This document shows, piece by piece, positions 30,009-39,638 of a DNA stretch of 64,000 nt. The position numbers were made by a program, and so were the translations under genes. The stretch covers positions 124,001 through 188,000 of the forward strand of contig CANMSB010000004.1 in assembly GCA_947500445.1 (NCBI GenBank), written 5' to 3'. Positions within the stretch are counted from its first letter, which is position 1. Every line of letters starts with the position of its first letter. The notes under the pieces are model-generated. The model was not told where the DNA came from. It searched no databases and saw only the letters and a list, made by a program, of their open reading frames with translations. Source of the DNA: an uncultured Flavobacteriaceae bacterium. Lineage in GTDB: Bacteria > Bacteroidota > Bacteroidia > Flavobacteriales > Flavobacteriaceae.

Positions 30009-30038
30009 AAAAAGCTCCCGAAAATCGGGAGCTTTTTT
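30009..30038 (+). terminator. Strong intrinsic terminator after the SprB-like gene
   Basis: AGCTCCCGA at 30013-30021 pairs with TCGGGAGCT at 30025-30033 around a 3-base AAA loop. The stem is flanked by an A-run on the left and a T-run on the right. It starts about 24 bases past the stop codon and could also act on the opposite strand. Confidence 0.88.
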
Positions 30039-30189
30039 GTTCCCGTTTGGACCAGATTTATGAAAAGGGCGGTTTTTAAAACTATAGCGCTGCTTTAGAT
30101 CGAATTTTTAACGGTTATTGATAAAATCATAGTACGCATTCTGGACTTCGTTCTTTATCTTTCCGAACAACATCAAAACCGGATTCCAG

Positions 30190-30882
30190 ATGAAAAAGTA
30201 TGTATTGCCGTTATCCCTTCTGCTAAATATCGTTTTGGTACTTTATATCCTGTTGTGGGGAAAGGCCAAAAAACCGAATAACGCCCCCCCACAAATGGAA
30301 AAAGCTATAGCGACGGATACCATTTCGATTACCGACGAAAAAGGAATGACGGTCGATACCGTCACTATCGTAATGCTGGGAAATTCCATTACCTACGTAG
30401 GGGACTGGCAGGAGCAGTTGAACAGGACCGATGTATTTAACGGCGGTAAGCCCGGTTGGACCACCCAACAATTATCTTGGGTAATCGATGACTTTATAGA
30501 GGCCCACCGTCCCAAACTATGTTTCCTAAAAGGGGGAATCAACGACTATACCTTGGGCATCGGCACAGACCGTATCTATCAAAACATGACCATGGTCATG
30601 GATTCCATATCGGGCTTGGGAACCAAACCCATTTTTACGACCACTTTATATCAAAGGGGAGAAAAAGAACGTAACCTCGAAATTGATACCTTGAATGCAC
30701 GTATGCAGGCATTTTGTACCGAAAAAGGGTACGACTTTATGGATTTGCGCCCCTTTCTTTGCAAAGATGGGGATATATTGGACGAATTTGTTTTGGAGGA
30801 CAATACGCACCTGAAACCCAACGCCTATCCGGAATGGGCGAAAGCAATGCGTCCTTTTTTGAAAAAATATGGATTGAACTAA
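30190..30882 (+). CDS. SGNH/GDSL-family hydrolase, membrane-anchored or secreted
   Basis: This 230-residue protein has an N-terminal hydrophobic segment (VLPLSLLLNIVLVLYILLWG, about 4-23) and no lipobox, so it is a signal anchor or signal peptide. The SGNH blocks are present. Block I is VMLGNSITY with the nucleophile Ser near residue 64. FNGGKPGWTTQQL carries the Gly, FLKGGINDYTLG the Asn, and LEDNTHLKPNAYPEW the Asp-x-x-His pair. Such enzymes are often sugar acetylesterases or acylhydrolases. It is followed after 66 bases by two FG-GAP genes and then an alpha/beta hydrolase, so a role in deacylating an extracellular polymer is a reasonable inference. Confidence 0.85.
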   Translation: MKKYVLPLSLLLNIVLVLYILLWGKAKKPNNAPPQMEKAIATDTISITDEKGMTVDTVTIVMLGNSITYVGDWQEQLNRTDVFNGGKPGWTTQQLSWVIDDFIEAHRPKLCFLKGGINDYTLGIGTDRIYQNMTMVMDSISGLGTKPIFTTTLYQRGEKERNLEIDTLNARMQAFCTEKGYDFMDLRPFLCKDGDILDEFVLEDNTHLKPNAYPEWAKAMRPFLKKYGLN

Positions 30883-30948
30883 TAATACCTCCGCCGGCAC
30901 ATGCAATAGGCAAGAAAGAGCGCTATTACGACTTAAACAAACTCATTT

Positions 30949-33900
30949 ATGATCAAAAGCATATATAAAATAAGTATCGGAGCGCTGTTGTTATTCACGG
31001 TACAGGTATTCGGTCAACTAAAACCCGAGGATGACTTTACATATATTCAAATCGACAGTACCAAGCAAATGTGGGGCGATTGGGCGGAGCCGGAATGGCT
31101 GCGCTATTTTGGTCTGGATGCAGGCGATGTAGATCGTGACGGTAATATGGATATTCTTTCGGGCCGGTATGTGTATCATAACCCTGGCGGAGCGATGGAG
31201 GGCAATTGGAGACGCACCGTTCTTGATGATAATGTGGACGGCATCCTTATGATGGATGTCGATGGCGACCCCTATGCCGATATTGTAGCCATGGCATTAC
31301 CAAATCTCTATTGGTACGAAGCAACCAATTTGGAAGGGACACGATATCAACGCACAAAAATAGGTGAGGTACCGGCTACCAGCCATGTAAATAGTCAGGG
31401 CTTTGAAAAGGCCCAACTGATACCCGGTGGCCCAAAGGAGTTTGTAATCGCCGGAGACGGGGATATTTATGCGGTACAAGCCCTGAAAAATGAAAAGGGG
31501 GGTATTGATTGGAATGTAAAAATGATTTGTGAGAATACCTCCGATGAGGGCATCGGGGTAGGTGATATCGATGGGGACGGTGATTTGGATATTGCGGCAG
31601 GCCGAAGACCGGAAGGAGAGGGCGAGCCTAAAATATTGGTATGGTATGAAAACCCAGGAAATATCGACGTTTTATGGAAGCCTACGGTGGTAGGGGAGAG
31701 CGTGCATCCCATTGACCGGGTGGAAGTTGCCGATCTTAATGGGGATGGTAAAGCGGATATTGTAATTACGGAAGAACGGTATCCGGGGCTTGAACCGGAC
31801 GCTAATTTTTGGTGGTTCGCCCAAGAAAGTACGGCCAAGTGGACCCGAAACAAGATCGTTACCCAATTCTCCATTAACAATCTGGATATTACCGATATCG
31901 ATAAGGACGGGGACATTGATCTGCTTACCGCCGAACACAAGGGAACCGCATTGGAACTGCAGCTTTGGAAAAACGACGGTGCTGGTGTTTTTTCAAAAAG
32001 CATCCTGGATACCGGAAAGGAAAACCATTTGGGAACCCAATGGGTCGATTTGGATGCGGATGGTGATTTGGACATTATCGGTTCGGGATGGGACCGTCAC
32101 CAATATATGCATGTTTGGCGAAACGACGCCATACGCTCCCTGAAGACCGGTATGATTTTTAGGGAGTACCCATGGACTCCCGAGCAAGCAAAAGATGAAG
32201 GCAAGTTTCTAAGAGTAGGGGGAAAACTCGATTATACCATAAATGAAGACCATTTCCCCCAAGATTTGCATCGAGACGGGTTCATCACCTTGGATGCCGA
32301 TGTAGACCTGTCCAAGGTTATCGGTGCCGAGGTCATCGTGGAAAGGGTACAATCGCATGAGGATACCAAAAATCTGACCATTCAGTTTAATGGGGGAAAA
32401 CCGATTCCCCTTCCCGAACCGGTTTTGATTTCCAAACCTGCTACCGACTATATGTTCCATAGCAATATTCGGGTACCGGTTGCTATAGCAGATTTAAAAG
32501 CGGGGAACCAAAACACCTTTAAACTTAAGGTAAACAAGGACCAGGCTTGGGGTTGGCCCCAAAATCTGATTTATGGAGTGGTACTCCGGCTGTATTATGC
32601 CTCAGATCGGGCAACTGCGTATGGGGTGCAAAAATCGGCCCGTATGAAAAGGGTGTTTGATGGAACGAATCAAAAAGAGGTGCTTTCCGAAGTCATTTAC
32701 AATATGATCGATGCGCCGGATATCGCATCCGTGGAATATATCGGCCTATTTGAAGATGTGAACCTACAGGGCGATGGAAAATACCGGCAATGGCAGTTTC
32801 GACATCATCGTGGAAAACGGGAAGGGCAATTGGGCATTCGGTACGAAGCACCATTTGAAATGCGCTTGAACCCTGATATCCTTCCCGATCAACTGGATCC
32901 TGTACGCATCATCGCGTTGGCGACAGATACCAATGGTCTCACCCGCGTTATTCCAGTCGATAATGGCCTAAAAATCAAAAGAAACCATTCGGTAACGCTT
33001 TTGAAACCGTGGAAACAACCACCTTTTTGGACCACCAGAAATGGAGAACACGAACAATATTTCAATAGTCCGGTATCCGGATCGGAGGTGAAAGAGGCCA
33101 GCTTGTTTTGGAATAGTTGGAGCCCTTGTTATTCCGAGGGTATCGAACTGAACGGAACCGTTCAGGCCGCCGATAAGAAGGTTCCTTGTTACGATGCGCA
33201 TTGGCATGACTGGCTTTTAGCGGAAATTGGTGGCATAAAAAAAGGAAAAAATGTACTCAAAACACTCAAAACTCCCTTACACGATGGTGAAATGGTACAT
33301 GGTATGGAAGTACAATGGCCCGGTATCATGCTAAAGGTAAAACACTCCGGATCGGGCAGGGGAGCCGTTGAGATCAGTGAAGGGGAGTATGAAGGGAGAC
33401 CGCATTATATCGTTTACACCAAAGCGGCAACCTATTATTTAGATCGGGCAGGGGGCGGTTTTTCACGAATGATCGATACTTATGGTAATGATTGGATAGC
33501 CTATCGGACCGAACCCTGGGACCAGTATCCCGCTTCGGCGGCCTCCTCCTTTCGCGGCGTTCCCAATCTGGTATTTGGCTCCGAAACCGACGGTGGGGCG
33601 GGGCACCCCGGTCATGATAAGTGTACTTCCGTTGTTTCGGGCGATACCGTCATTACTACGACCACCAAAAGTGGAAAATGGAAGTGGGAATGGCGTTTTT
33701 ATGACAATTATGTTGAACTGAACGTATTGGAAACCGATCAAAGCACTCCTTATTGGTTTTTGTACGAGGGAACCCCGGGCGGGTCCTACCGTCCGGAAAA
33801 ATCGTACTTTGGAACCGATAGTACCGGTTTTCAGGACAACGTACCCGATTTTTTTAAAGGAACCGTGGCTTGGGGAAATTACCAATGGGCGTATTTTTCA

Positions 33901-34170
33901 CGATCTGGAGTAGCCACCTCTTTCTATGTTTCCCAAAAGAAAACCGATACACATACGGACATGATGTCCTATCTTGGTAATACCGAAGAAGGCGCGCTTA
34001 GCAAAAACGGGATGACGGTATTCGGTTTCGGAAGGGGCAAGAATACCAAACCGCTTTTAACGGGGCCCAATTCGTTCGTTTTGGGTTGGACCGACTACGG
34101 CGTCGAGAATCAGGAAACACACGATAAAATTGCAAAACAAATTAATAGTATAATCAAGCCATTAAACTAG
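30949..34170 (+). CDS. Large secreted FG-GAP/VCBS-repeat protein with unassigned C-terminal half
   Basis: This 1073-residue protein has a signal peptide (MIKSIYKISIGALLLFTVQVFG). The first ~400 residues form a beta-propeller with calcium loops of FG-GAP type: DVDRDGNMD near 60, DVDGDPYAD near 103, then DIDGDGDLD, DLNGDGKAD, DIDKDGDID and DLDADGDLD near 362. Residues ~410-1073 contain no motif I can name. They look like two beta-rich regions, one near 430-640 and one near 690-1073, with aromatic stretches (WGWPQNLIYGV, HWHDWLLAEIGG, YGNDWIAYRTEPWDQYP). The next gene begins 4 bases after the stop, so the two propeller proteins are co-translated. A carbohydrate-binding or -cleaving role is likely but unproven. 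Confidence 0.85.
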   Translation: MIKSIYKISIGALLLFTVQVFGQLKPEDDFTYIQIDSTKQMWGDWAEPEWLRYFGLDAGDVDRDGNMDILSGRYVYHNPGGAMEGNWRRTVLDDNVDGILMMDVDGDPYADIVAMALPNLYWYEATNLEGTRYQRTKIGEVPATSHVNSQGFEKAQLIPGGPKEFVIAGDGDIYAVQALKNEKGGIDWNVKMICENTSDEGIGVGDIDGDGDLDIAAGRRPEGEGEPKILVWYENPGNIDVLWKPTVVGESVHPIDRVEVADLNGDGKADIVITEERYPGLEPDANFWWFAQESTAKWTRNKIVTQFSINNLDITDIDKDGDIDLLTAEHKGTALELQLWKNDGAGVFSKSILDTGKENHLGTQWVDLDADGDLDIIGSGWDRHQYMHVWRNDAIRSLKTGMIFREYPWTPEQAKDEGKFLRVGGKLDYTINEDHFPQDLHRDGFITLDADVDLSKVIGAEVIVERVQSHEDTKNLTIQFNGGKPIPLPEPVLISKPATDYMFHSNIRVPVAIADLKAGNQNTFKLKVNKDQAWGWPQNLIYGVVLRLYYASDRATAYGVQKSARMKRVFDGTNQKEVLSEVIYNMIDAPDIASVEYIGLFEDVNLQGDGKYRQWQFRHHRGKREGQLGIRYEAPFEMRLNPDILPDQLDPVRIIALATDTNGLTRVIPVDNGLKIKRNHSVTLLKPWKQPPFWTTRNGEHEQYFNSPVSGSEVKEASLFWNSWSPCYSEGIELNGTVQAADKKVPCYDAHWHDWLLAEIGGIKKGKNVLKTLKTPLHDGEMVHGMEVQWPGIMLKVKHSGSGRGAVEISEGEYEGRPHYIVYTKAATYYLDRAGGGFSRMIDTYGNDWIAYRTEPWDQYPASAASSFRGVPNLVFGSETDGGAGHPGHDKCTSVVSGDTVITTTTKSGKWKWEWRFYDNYVELNVLETDQSTPYWFLYEGTPGGSYRPEKSYFGTDSTGFQDNVPDFFKGTVAWGNYQWAYFSRSGVATSFYVSQKKTDTHTDMMSYLGNTEEGALSKNGMTVFGFGRGKNTKPLLTGPNSFVLGWTDYGVENQETHDKIAKQINSIIKPLN

Positions 34171-34174
34171 TACC

Positions 34175-35422
34175 ATGAAAAAAAACAGCTACATTCTCTT
34201 ACTAACGGTCGCTTTGCTTTGTGGTGGGGCATTGCAGTCCTGCAAAGAAGAAAAAAAACAAGTTACTCCCGAAAAAAAGGAAGCCCCCCTTAAGGCACTG
34301 GCTTTTAAACAGCGGAAGATCGTGGATAGTGCTAAATTTTGGTGGGCGCATAGCCCGGCCGATGTTACAGGCGATGGTATCGTAGACCTGGTATTCATCA
34401 ATAATAACTCCGCGGGCGGGTATTTGGGCTACTATGAAGGTAAAAAAGAAGCGGGCCCATGGGAACGGCATATTATTGCCGAAAAACCGATAACGGGCGG
34501 ACTTTTTGCCGGGGGCGATCTGGAAGCCAACGATATTGACGGTGACGGGGATATGGACGTTATTGCCATTAAACACCCGGGCGAATGGGTCGATGCCGGG
34601 GCCACTGCAGAATTGTTCTGGTATGAAAACACCGGGAATGCATGGAAGCCCCACACCATCGGTACCGTTCCCGATACCGTAAAAGACGTAAGTTTTGCCG
34701 ATTTTAACACCGATGGGGTTATGGACCTCGCCATTCTTACTTTTGATGAGCACACCCTCAGTATTTTTCAGCAAAACGGCCCCGATACGTGGGAACGGGT
34801 ACAGTACATCCAAAACGACGTATTACATGAAGGTATGGCTGTCGGCCAAGTCGATAATGACGGGTATCCGGATATCGTGGCTACCGGTTTGGTCTATTAC
34901 AACCCAGGGGCCGATCTTACCAAGGAATGGCAGACCGAAAATTTAGATGAAATGTGGAACGATCAAGAGGGGGATTGGTCCAGAAACGGGACAAAAACCT
35001 TTATGGTAGATGTCGATAACGATTACCTTGTAGAAATTTTTATGGCGCATTCCGAACGGGCAGGGTATCCATTGGTCGCTTACAAGAAGATAGGGGACGA
35101 GTGGCAAAGTCGAATCATCAAGGATAGTATTCCGGCATGCCATACGCTACAGGTGTATGATTTTGACCTTGATGGCGATTTGGATGTTTTGGCCGGAATC
35201 AATTTTGCTCGGGCCGTAAACCTTGATCAAAAAAACTTCGATGTATCCATATTTTTGAACAAAGGCGGGTATAACGAATACGAGGAAATGGTTATCGACA
35301 CCAATGGCATATACAACGGTCAGGCAGTGGACTACGATGCGGATGGGGATATGGATATTTTTAGATATCCAAACCATGAAGCGACGGACTTTTTTGTCCT
35401 TGAAAATACCATTAACGATTAG
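34175..35422 (+). CDS. FG-GAP/VCBS-repeat lipoprotein
   Basis: This 415-residue lipoprotein has the signal MKKNSYILLLTVALLCGGALQSC with lipid attachment at Cys23. About seven propeller blades carry calcium-type loops: DVTGDGIVD, DIDGDGDMD, DFNTDGVMD, VDNDGYPD, DVDNDYLVE, DFDLDGDLD and DYDADGDMD. It starts 4 bases after the 1073-residue propeller protein. It shares the opening style of that protein's propeller (GDGIVDLVFINNNSAGGYLGYYEG), so the pair may have arisen by duplication. It is probably displayed on the outer membrane and binds a ligand together with its partner. Confidence 0.87.
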   Translation: MKKNSYILLLTVALLCGGALQSCKEEKKQVTPEKKEAPLKALAFKQRKIVDSAKFWWAHSPADVTGDGIVDLVFINNNSAGGYLGYYEGKKEAGPWERHIIAEKPITGGLFAGGDLEANDIDGDGDMDVIAIKHPGEWVDAGATAELFWYENTGNAWKPHTIGTVPDTVKDVSFADFNTDGVMDLAILTFDEHTLSIFQQNGPDTWERVQYIQNDVLHEGMAVGQVDNDGYPDIVATGLVYYNPGADLTKEWQTENLDEMWNDQEGDWSRNGTKTFMVDVDNDYLVEIFMAHSERAGYPLVAYKKIGDEWQSRIIKDSIPACHTLQVYDFDLDGDLDVLAGINFARAVNLDQKNFDVSIFLNKGGYNEYEEMVIDTNGIYNGQAVDYDADGDMDIFRYPNHEATDFFVLENTIND

Positions 35423-35501
35423 TGCCAATTTTATAATTGCAGTGCATAGTCGAATGTGGAACCGCAAAGGTTGATTACCTTCGCGAACTAAATCTGATAT
35501 T

Positions 35502-36218
35502 TTGAAGCATTTTTTTTACGGTCTTTTAATAGCATTTTTGACGCAAGGTTGCGCGGCCCAATCCAAGGCGCAATTGATCGATTCCCATCAAGAGACCGTT
35601 ATCAAAGAACACTTTGACTATTACCTTTATTATCCAAAGGGGTACGATACCCTGGCCGAAAAGCGTTTTCCTTTGCTGTTGTTTTTGCATGGGGGAGGCG
35701 AATCGGGAGATAGTTTGGTCGCCGTAAAGCGCAACGGACCCCCAAAATTGATCGCTAGGGGAAAAGAGTTTCCTTTCTTGATCTTGGCTCCTCAAAACCC
35801 GCACAAAAAAAAGTGGTGGAATACCGTGGCCGTAAAACAGTTGTTGGATACGATCGTGGCCAACAATCATGTAGACCCCAACCGTATTTACCTCACCGGA
35901 CTCAGTCGCGGAGGTGGTGCGGCCTGGGAAATGGCGGTGCAGTATCCCACAACCTTTGCGGCAATGGCTGTTGTGTGTGGTATGACCCCGGTGCCCTATG
36001 CCGCTTGGATCGATAAAAAAATGCCGATTTGGGTGTTTCATGGCGAAGAGGACGAATCAATACCGATTTCGGAGTCGGAAACCATGGTGGAGCGTCTACT
36101 TTCCATGGGGTACAACGTGCGTTTTACCAGATATCCCGGTGTTGCACACGATTCATGGATTCCTGCGTACAATACCGAGGAACTTTACGAATGGTTTATG
36201 TTACAGGCCCGTAAATAA
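35502..36218 (+). CDS. Alpha/beta hydrolase (CE1/prolyl-oligopeptidase-like esterase), lipoprotein-like
   Basis: This is a 238-residue exported hydrolase with a TTG start at 35502; no usable ATG precedes the signal MKHFFYGLLIAFLTQGC. Fold motifs are RFPLLLFLHGGGESG (oxyanion region), RIYLTGLSRGGGAAWEMA with the nucleophile Ser in GLSRGG, the Asp in FHGEEDESIP, and the His in YPGVAHDSW. The pattern matches secreted feruloyl/acetyl esterase-type and dienelactone-hydrolase-like proteins of polysaccharide loci. It follows the two FG-GAP genes by 79 bases on the same strand. Substrate unknown. Confidence 0.85.
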   Translation: MKHFFYGLLIAFLTQGCAAQSKAQLIDSHQETVIKEHFDYYLYYPKGYDTLAEKRFPLLLFLHGGGESGDSLVAVKRNGPPKLIARGKEFPFLILAPQNPHKKKWWNTVAVKQLLDTIVANNHVDPNRIYLTGLSRGGGAAWEMAVQYPTTFAAMAVVCGMTPVPYAAWIDKKMPIWVFHGEEDESIPISESETMVERLLSMGYNVRFTRYPGVAHDSWIPAYNTEELYEWFMLQARK

Positions 36219-36231
36219 TATGGTTTTTGTT

Positions 36232-37728
36232 TTAGTTGCCCATCGTGCCGGCCCATTCGGGTACCGAAGCATCGATTCCCAATACCGGGAGTATAAAGAA
36301 GTACAGCAATAAGGATAGCAATAAAATAAAAACCAAATTCAGCCAAAGACCGGTTTTTGCCATTTCTCCAACGGTAATTCGATTACTGGCAAAAATCACC
36401 GTATTGGTTCCGGTTCCCGATGGCAGCATAAAAGCAAAAGAGCAAGCGAAAGTTGCGGGTATCATAATCAATAAGGGGTGTATTTCTCCTGCAACGGCGA
36501 TAGCTCCCAGTAATGGCAGAAAAATGGTGGCCGTAGCGGTATTGGAGTTGACCTCAGTCACAAAAACGATCAGGGTGACCACCAAAACAACGATCCAAAA
36601 ACTGTGCAGATGCCCCATATCGGGAAAAGCGCTTCCAAGCCAAAAAGCGGCCCCCGACGATTTAAAAGCAGCACCCAATGCCAGTCCCCCGCCCAAAAAC
36701 ATGGCCACGCCCCAAGGTATTTTCTGGGTAGTTTTCCAGTCCATTAGCCGAAACCCTTTTCCATCCCCTACCACGAACAATAAAAAAGCGCCCAACATGG
36801 CAACCGTACTGTCATGTACAAAATCGGAAATTCCCAGAATAGTGCTCCAACCGGGTATGGTTAGGGGCCCCAATATCAAGTCGCTTTTAAAGATCCATCC
36901 CAAGGCGGTAAACAAGAAAAGCAATAGCACCCTTTTCTCGCCAATGGTTGTACGCCCCAGTTGTCGTTGTTCCGCTGTGATGAAAGCCGCTCCCCCTTTA
37001 ATTTTTCCATTTACCTTAAAAAACCATACCAAATAAAACCAAACCAGCGGTACGAACAAGGTTACCACAGGAATCCCGATTTTCATCCATTGAAAGAAAT
37101 CGATTTCCGGGGCGTCCGGATACAGTTTGTTGAACAGGCCTGCGAAAACCATATTTGGAGGGGTGCCGATCAAGGTTCCCGTACCTCCAATGCTAGCGGC
37201 ATATGCAATACCAAGAAGCAGGGCAAGTCCAAAGTTATGCCTTTCATCAACAGGTAATTTCTGTATCAAAGCGGTCGCAACGGGCAACATGATAAGCACG
37301 ACCGCCATATTGGTGATCCACATGGAAAGAAAGGCGGTTGCGACCATAAACCCCAAGACCATTGCGCGTTTTCCGGACCCTAAAATTGTGATGGTAAATA
37401 AAGCCATACGCTTGTGAAGCCCCTGTTTTTCAATGGCTTTTGCCAAGATAAAAGCGCCAAGTAGCATGAGCACATAATTATGGCCATAGTTACGGGCGGT
37501 CGCTGCCGAGGTCATTATACCAAGAAAGGGAAACAGGATTACCGGTAAAAAGGCCGTCATATAAATGGGCACTACCTCTGCGATCCACCAAACGATCATC
37601 AGTAGCGCTACCGCCAAAACACGTTGACCGGAACTAGGGAAGTCTTCGGGAAAAGGAACTACAAGTACTATTAAAAATGAAACCAACCCCACCCAGAGGC
37701 CTATCTTTTTTGATGTTTTTCTATCCAT
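36232..37728 (-). CDS. DASS/SLC13-family sodium:dicarboxylate symporter
   Basis: This 498-residue inner-membrane protein has about 11-12 helices. The family core is clear from WWIAEVVPIYMTAFLPVILFP, GHNYVLMLLGAFILAKAIEKQGLHKR and SIGGTGTLIGTPPNMVFAG. The second sodium-site motif EVNSNTATATIFLPLL is intact, but the first is WITNMAVVLIMLP where SNT is usual. It may import succinate-type dicarboxylates or sulfate-like anions with sodium. It is convergent with the esterase gene (14-base gap) and divergent from the GH9 gene. Confidence 0.9.
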   Translation of the reverse strand: MDRKTSKKIGLWVGLVSFLIVLVVPFPEDFPSSGQRVLAVALLMIVWWIAEVVPIYMTAFLPVILFPFLGIMTSAATARNYGHNYVLMLLGAFILAKAIEKQGLHKRMALFTITILGSGKRAMVLGFMVATAFLSMWITNMAVVLIMLPVATALIQKLPVDERHNFGLALLLGIAYAASIGGTGTLIGTPPNMVFAGLFNKLYPDAPEIDFFQWMKIGIPVVTLFVPLVWFYLVWFFKVNGKIKGGAAFITAEQRQLGRTTIGEKRVLLLFLFTALGWIFKSDLILGPLTIPGWSTILGISDFVHDSTVAMLGAFLLFVVGDGKGFRLMDWKTTQKIPWGVAMFLGGGLALGAAFKSSGAAFWLGSAFPDMGHLHSFWIVVLVVTLIVFVTEVNSNTATATIFLPLLGAIAVAGEIHPLLIMIPATFACSFAFMLPSGTGTNTVIFASNRITVGEMAKTGLWLNLVFILLLSLLLYFFILPVLGIDASVPEWAGTMGN

Positions 37729-37880
37729 GCCGATTGAAAACTAAAATATTTTTACGGCTAACCGAAATATCGTACCCTATTTTTGATGATATGATATTTT
37801 TAGGTACTCAAATGATACAATCGAAGTGATCGATAGTGACCGTTTTTTAGTAAATTACCAGGATAATCAATCTGAAACCC

Positions 37881-39611
37881 ATGAAAGGTATTGTTAAACT
37901 TCTTTTTCTTTGCTGTACAACGGCCATGCTCATTTTATGTTCGGGTTGTGAAGAATCCCTACCTCCAATATCCGATACCTTTTCTGAACAGATACGGCTT
38001 AACCAAATCGGGTATTATCCGGCTGCGATCAAAAAAGCCGTCATCGTCGACGGTCCCGAAACCCAAAAGTTCATGGTAGTGGATAGCGTGGCCATGAACG
38101 TACTATTGACCGGCACGCTATCGTCCGCGGAAGATTGGAAATTGGCAGGGGAAACGGTGCGCATTGCGGATTTTACAAAACTGACGACTCCGGGAACGTA
38201 CCTGTTATTGGTACCGGATTTAGGATATTCCTATCCTTTTAAAATCAAGAAAAATGTACTGCACGAGGCGTTTTTAGGTTCGATCAAAGGGCTTTACTAC
38301 CAACGCGTGGGCATCTCGTTAAAAAAAGAACATGCAGGGAAATGGCATCGGGACATCGCCCATTTGGACGACAGTATACCGTTTCATCCTTCTACCGGAA
38401 AAACATCGGGATACATCAGTTCCCCAGGGGGATGGTACGATGCGGGCGACTATAATAAATATATCGTAAACGCCGCTTTTCCCTTAGGGCAGTTTTACCT
38501 ATTGCAAGAGCAATATCCGGAGCTTGTGTCCGATAATATGCTCAATATCCCTGAAAGTGGGAACGGCAGAAGCGATTATCTTGACGAGTTAAAGTATGAA
38601 ATGGATTGGGCCCTAACGATGCAAGATGGGGATGGCGGGCTTTTTCATAAACTCACTACAAAGAATTTTGAAGGAATGGTGATGCCTTCCGCAGCCACGA
38701 GCCAACGGTATATCGTTGGGAAAGGAACAACGGCCACATTGGATTTTGCAGCTTGTGCGGCCCAAGCCTATCGGGTTTTTAAGACCGTTGATAGCGCTTA
38801 TGCGGAAAAGTGCCTCGCAGCGGCCAAAAAAGCCTTCGATTGGGCCATGGAAAACCCCGCTGTCGCCTTTACCAATCCTAAGGATGTGCATACCGGGCAG
38901 TACGGGGACGCCGATTTTGAGGACGAGTGGTTTTGGGCCAATGCGGAACTGTTGGTCGCCACCCAGGATAGTGTGTATCGCAACAACATAAAAAAGAAGG
39001 CTATCGATTTTAATTTTAAGGCGGGAGAAAGCTGGACGGCCTATATGCGTTTTCTGGGAATGTTTACGTTGTTGGACAATAAGGAGGCCATTTCGGAACC
39101 CTTCTATAACAGTATCAAAAACGGAATAATTGCCTCGGCGGACCGTTTGGTGACCAGTGCCCAAGAACTGGATTATTTTCAACCGATCGATGATTTTCAT
39201 TGGGGATCCAATAGTGATGTGCTAAATGCCGCAATGGTAATGGCACAGGCGTATCGGTTAAAGGGAAGTCCGAAATATTTGATCGGAGTGCAGCAGGCAA
39301 TGGACTATATTTTGGGCAATAATGCCATGGGAGTGAGCTATCTTACCGGTTTTGGCGATAAGACGCCTATGTTCATCCACCACCGGCAAAGTGCGGCCGA
39401 TGGTTTGGAAGATCCGGTACCTGGGCTGTTGTCCGGTGGTCCCAATAGTCGATTACAGGATGTGGCCGGTGGCGCGGTATATCCTGAAAATCCCGCACCC
39501 ATGCAAAGTTGGGTAGATCAGGAACCGAGTTACGCCAGCAATGAAATTTGTTTAAATTGGAATGCGCCGATGACCTACGTTTTAGGTTTTTTGGAACACG
39601 AATCAGATTAA
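37881..39611 (+). CDS. GH9 glycoside hydrolase, lipoprotein
   Basis: This 576-residue exported enzyme has the leader MKGIVKLLFLCCTTAMLILCSGC, with lipid attachment most likely at Cys23. Residues ~35-125 form the Ig-like N-terminal cellulase domain (IRLNQIGYYPAAIKKAV). The (alpha/alpha)6 catalytic domain has GGWYDAGDYNKY with catalytic Asp187/Asp190 and a C-terminal ASNEICLNWNAP with the acid Glu555. LLSGGPNSRLQD and FIHHRQS are also family features. It is expected to hydrolyse beta-glucans or a related beta-linked polymer. A sulfatase follows after 27 bases on the same strand, which hints at a sulfated or mixed substrate. Confidence 0.92.
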   Translation: MKGIVKLLFLCCTTAMLILCSGCEESLPPISDTFSEQIRLNQIGYYPAAIKKAVIVDGPETQKFMVVDSVAMNVLLTGTLSSAEDWKLAGETVRIADFTKLTTPGTYLLLVPDLGYSYPFKIKKNVLHEAFLGSIKGLYYQRVGISLKKEHAGKWHRDIAHLDDSIPFHPSTGKTSGYISSPGGWYDAGDYNKYIVNAAFPLGQFYLLQEQYPELVSDNMLNIPESGNGRSDYLDELKYEMDWALTMQDGDGGLFHKLTTKNFEGMVMPSAATSQRYIVGKGTTATLDFAACAAQAYRVFKTVDSAYAEKCLAAAKKAFDWAMENPAVAFTNPKDVHTGQYGDADFEDEWFWANAELLVATQDSVYRNNIKKKAIDFNFKAGESWTAYMRFLGMFTLLDNKEAISEPFYNSIKNGIIASADRLVTSAQELDYFQPIDDFHWGSNSDVLNAAMVMAQAYRLKGSPKYLIGVQQAMDYILGNNAMGVSYLTGFGDKTPMFIHHRQSAADGLEDPVPGLLSGGPNSRLQDVAGGAVYPENPAPMQSWVDQEPSYASNEICLNWNAPMTYVLGFLEHESD

Positions 39612-39638
39612 TCCAGATTCTCTTAATATACGCATCAT

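Noticed and set aside
36236-37036. 266-codon plus-strand reading frame
   Set aside because: It lies antisense to the DASS transporter, which has clear family motifs; a shadow frame.
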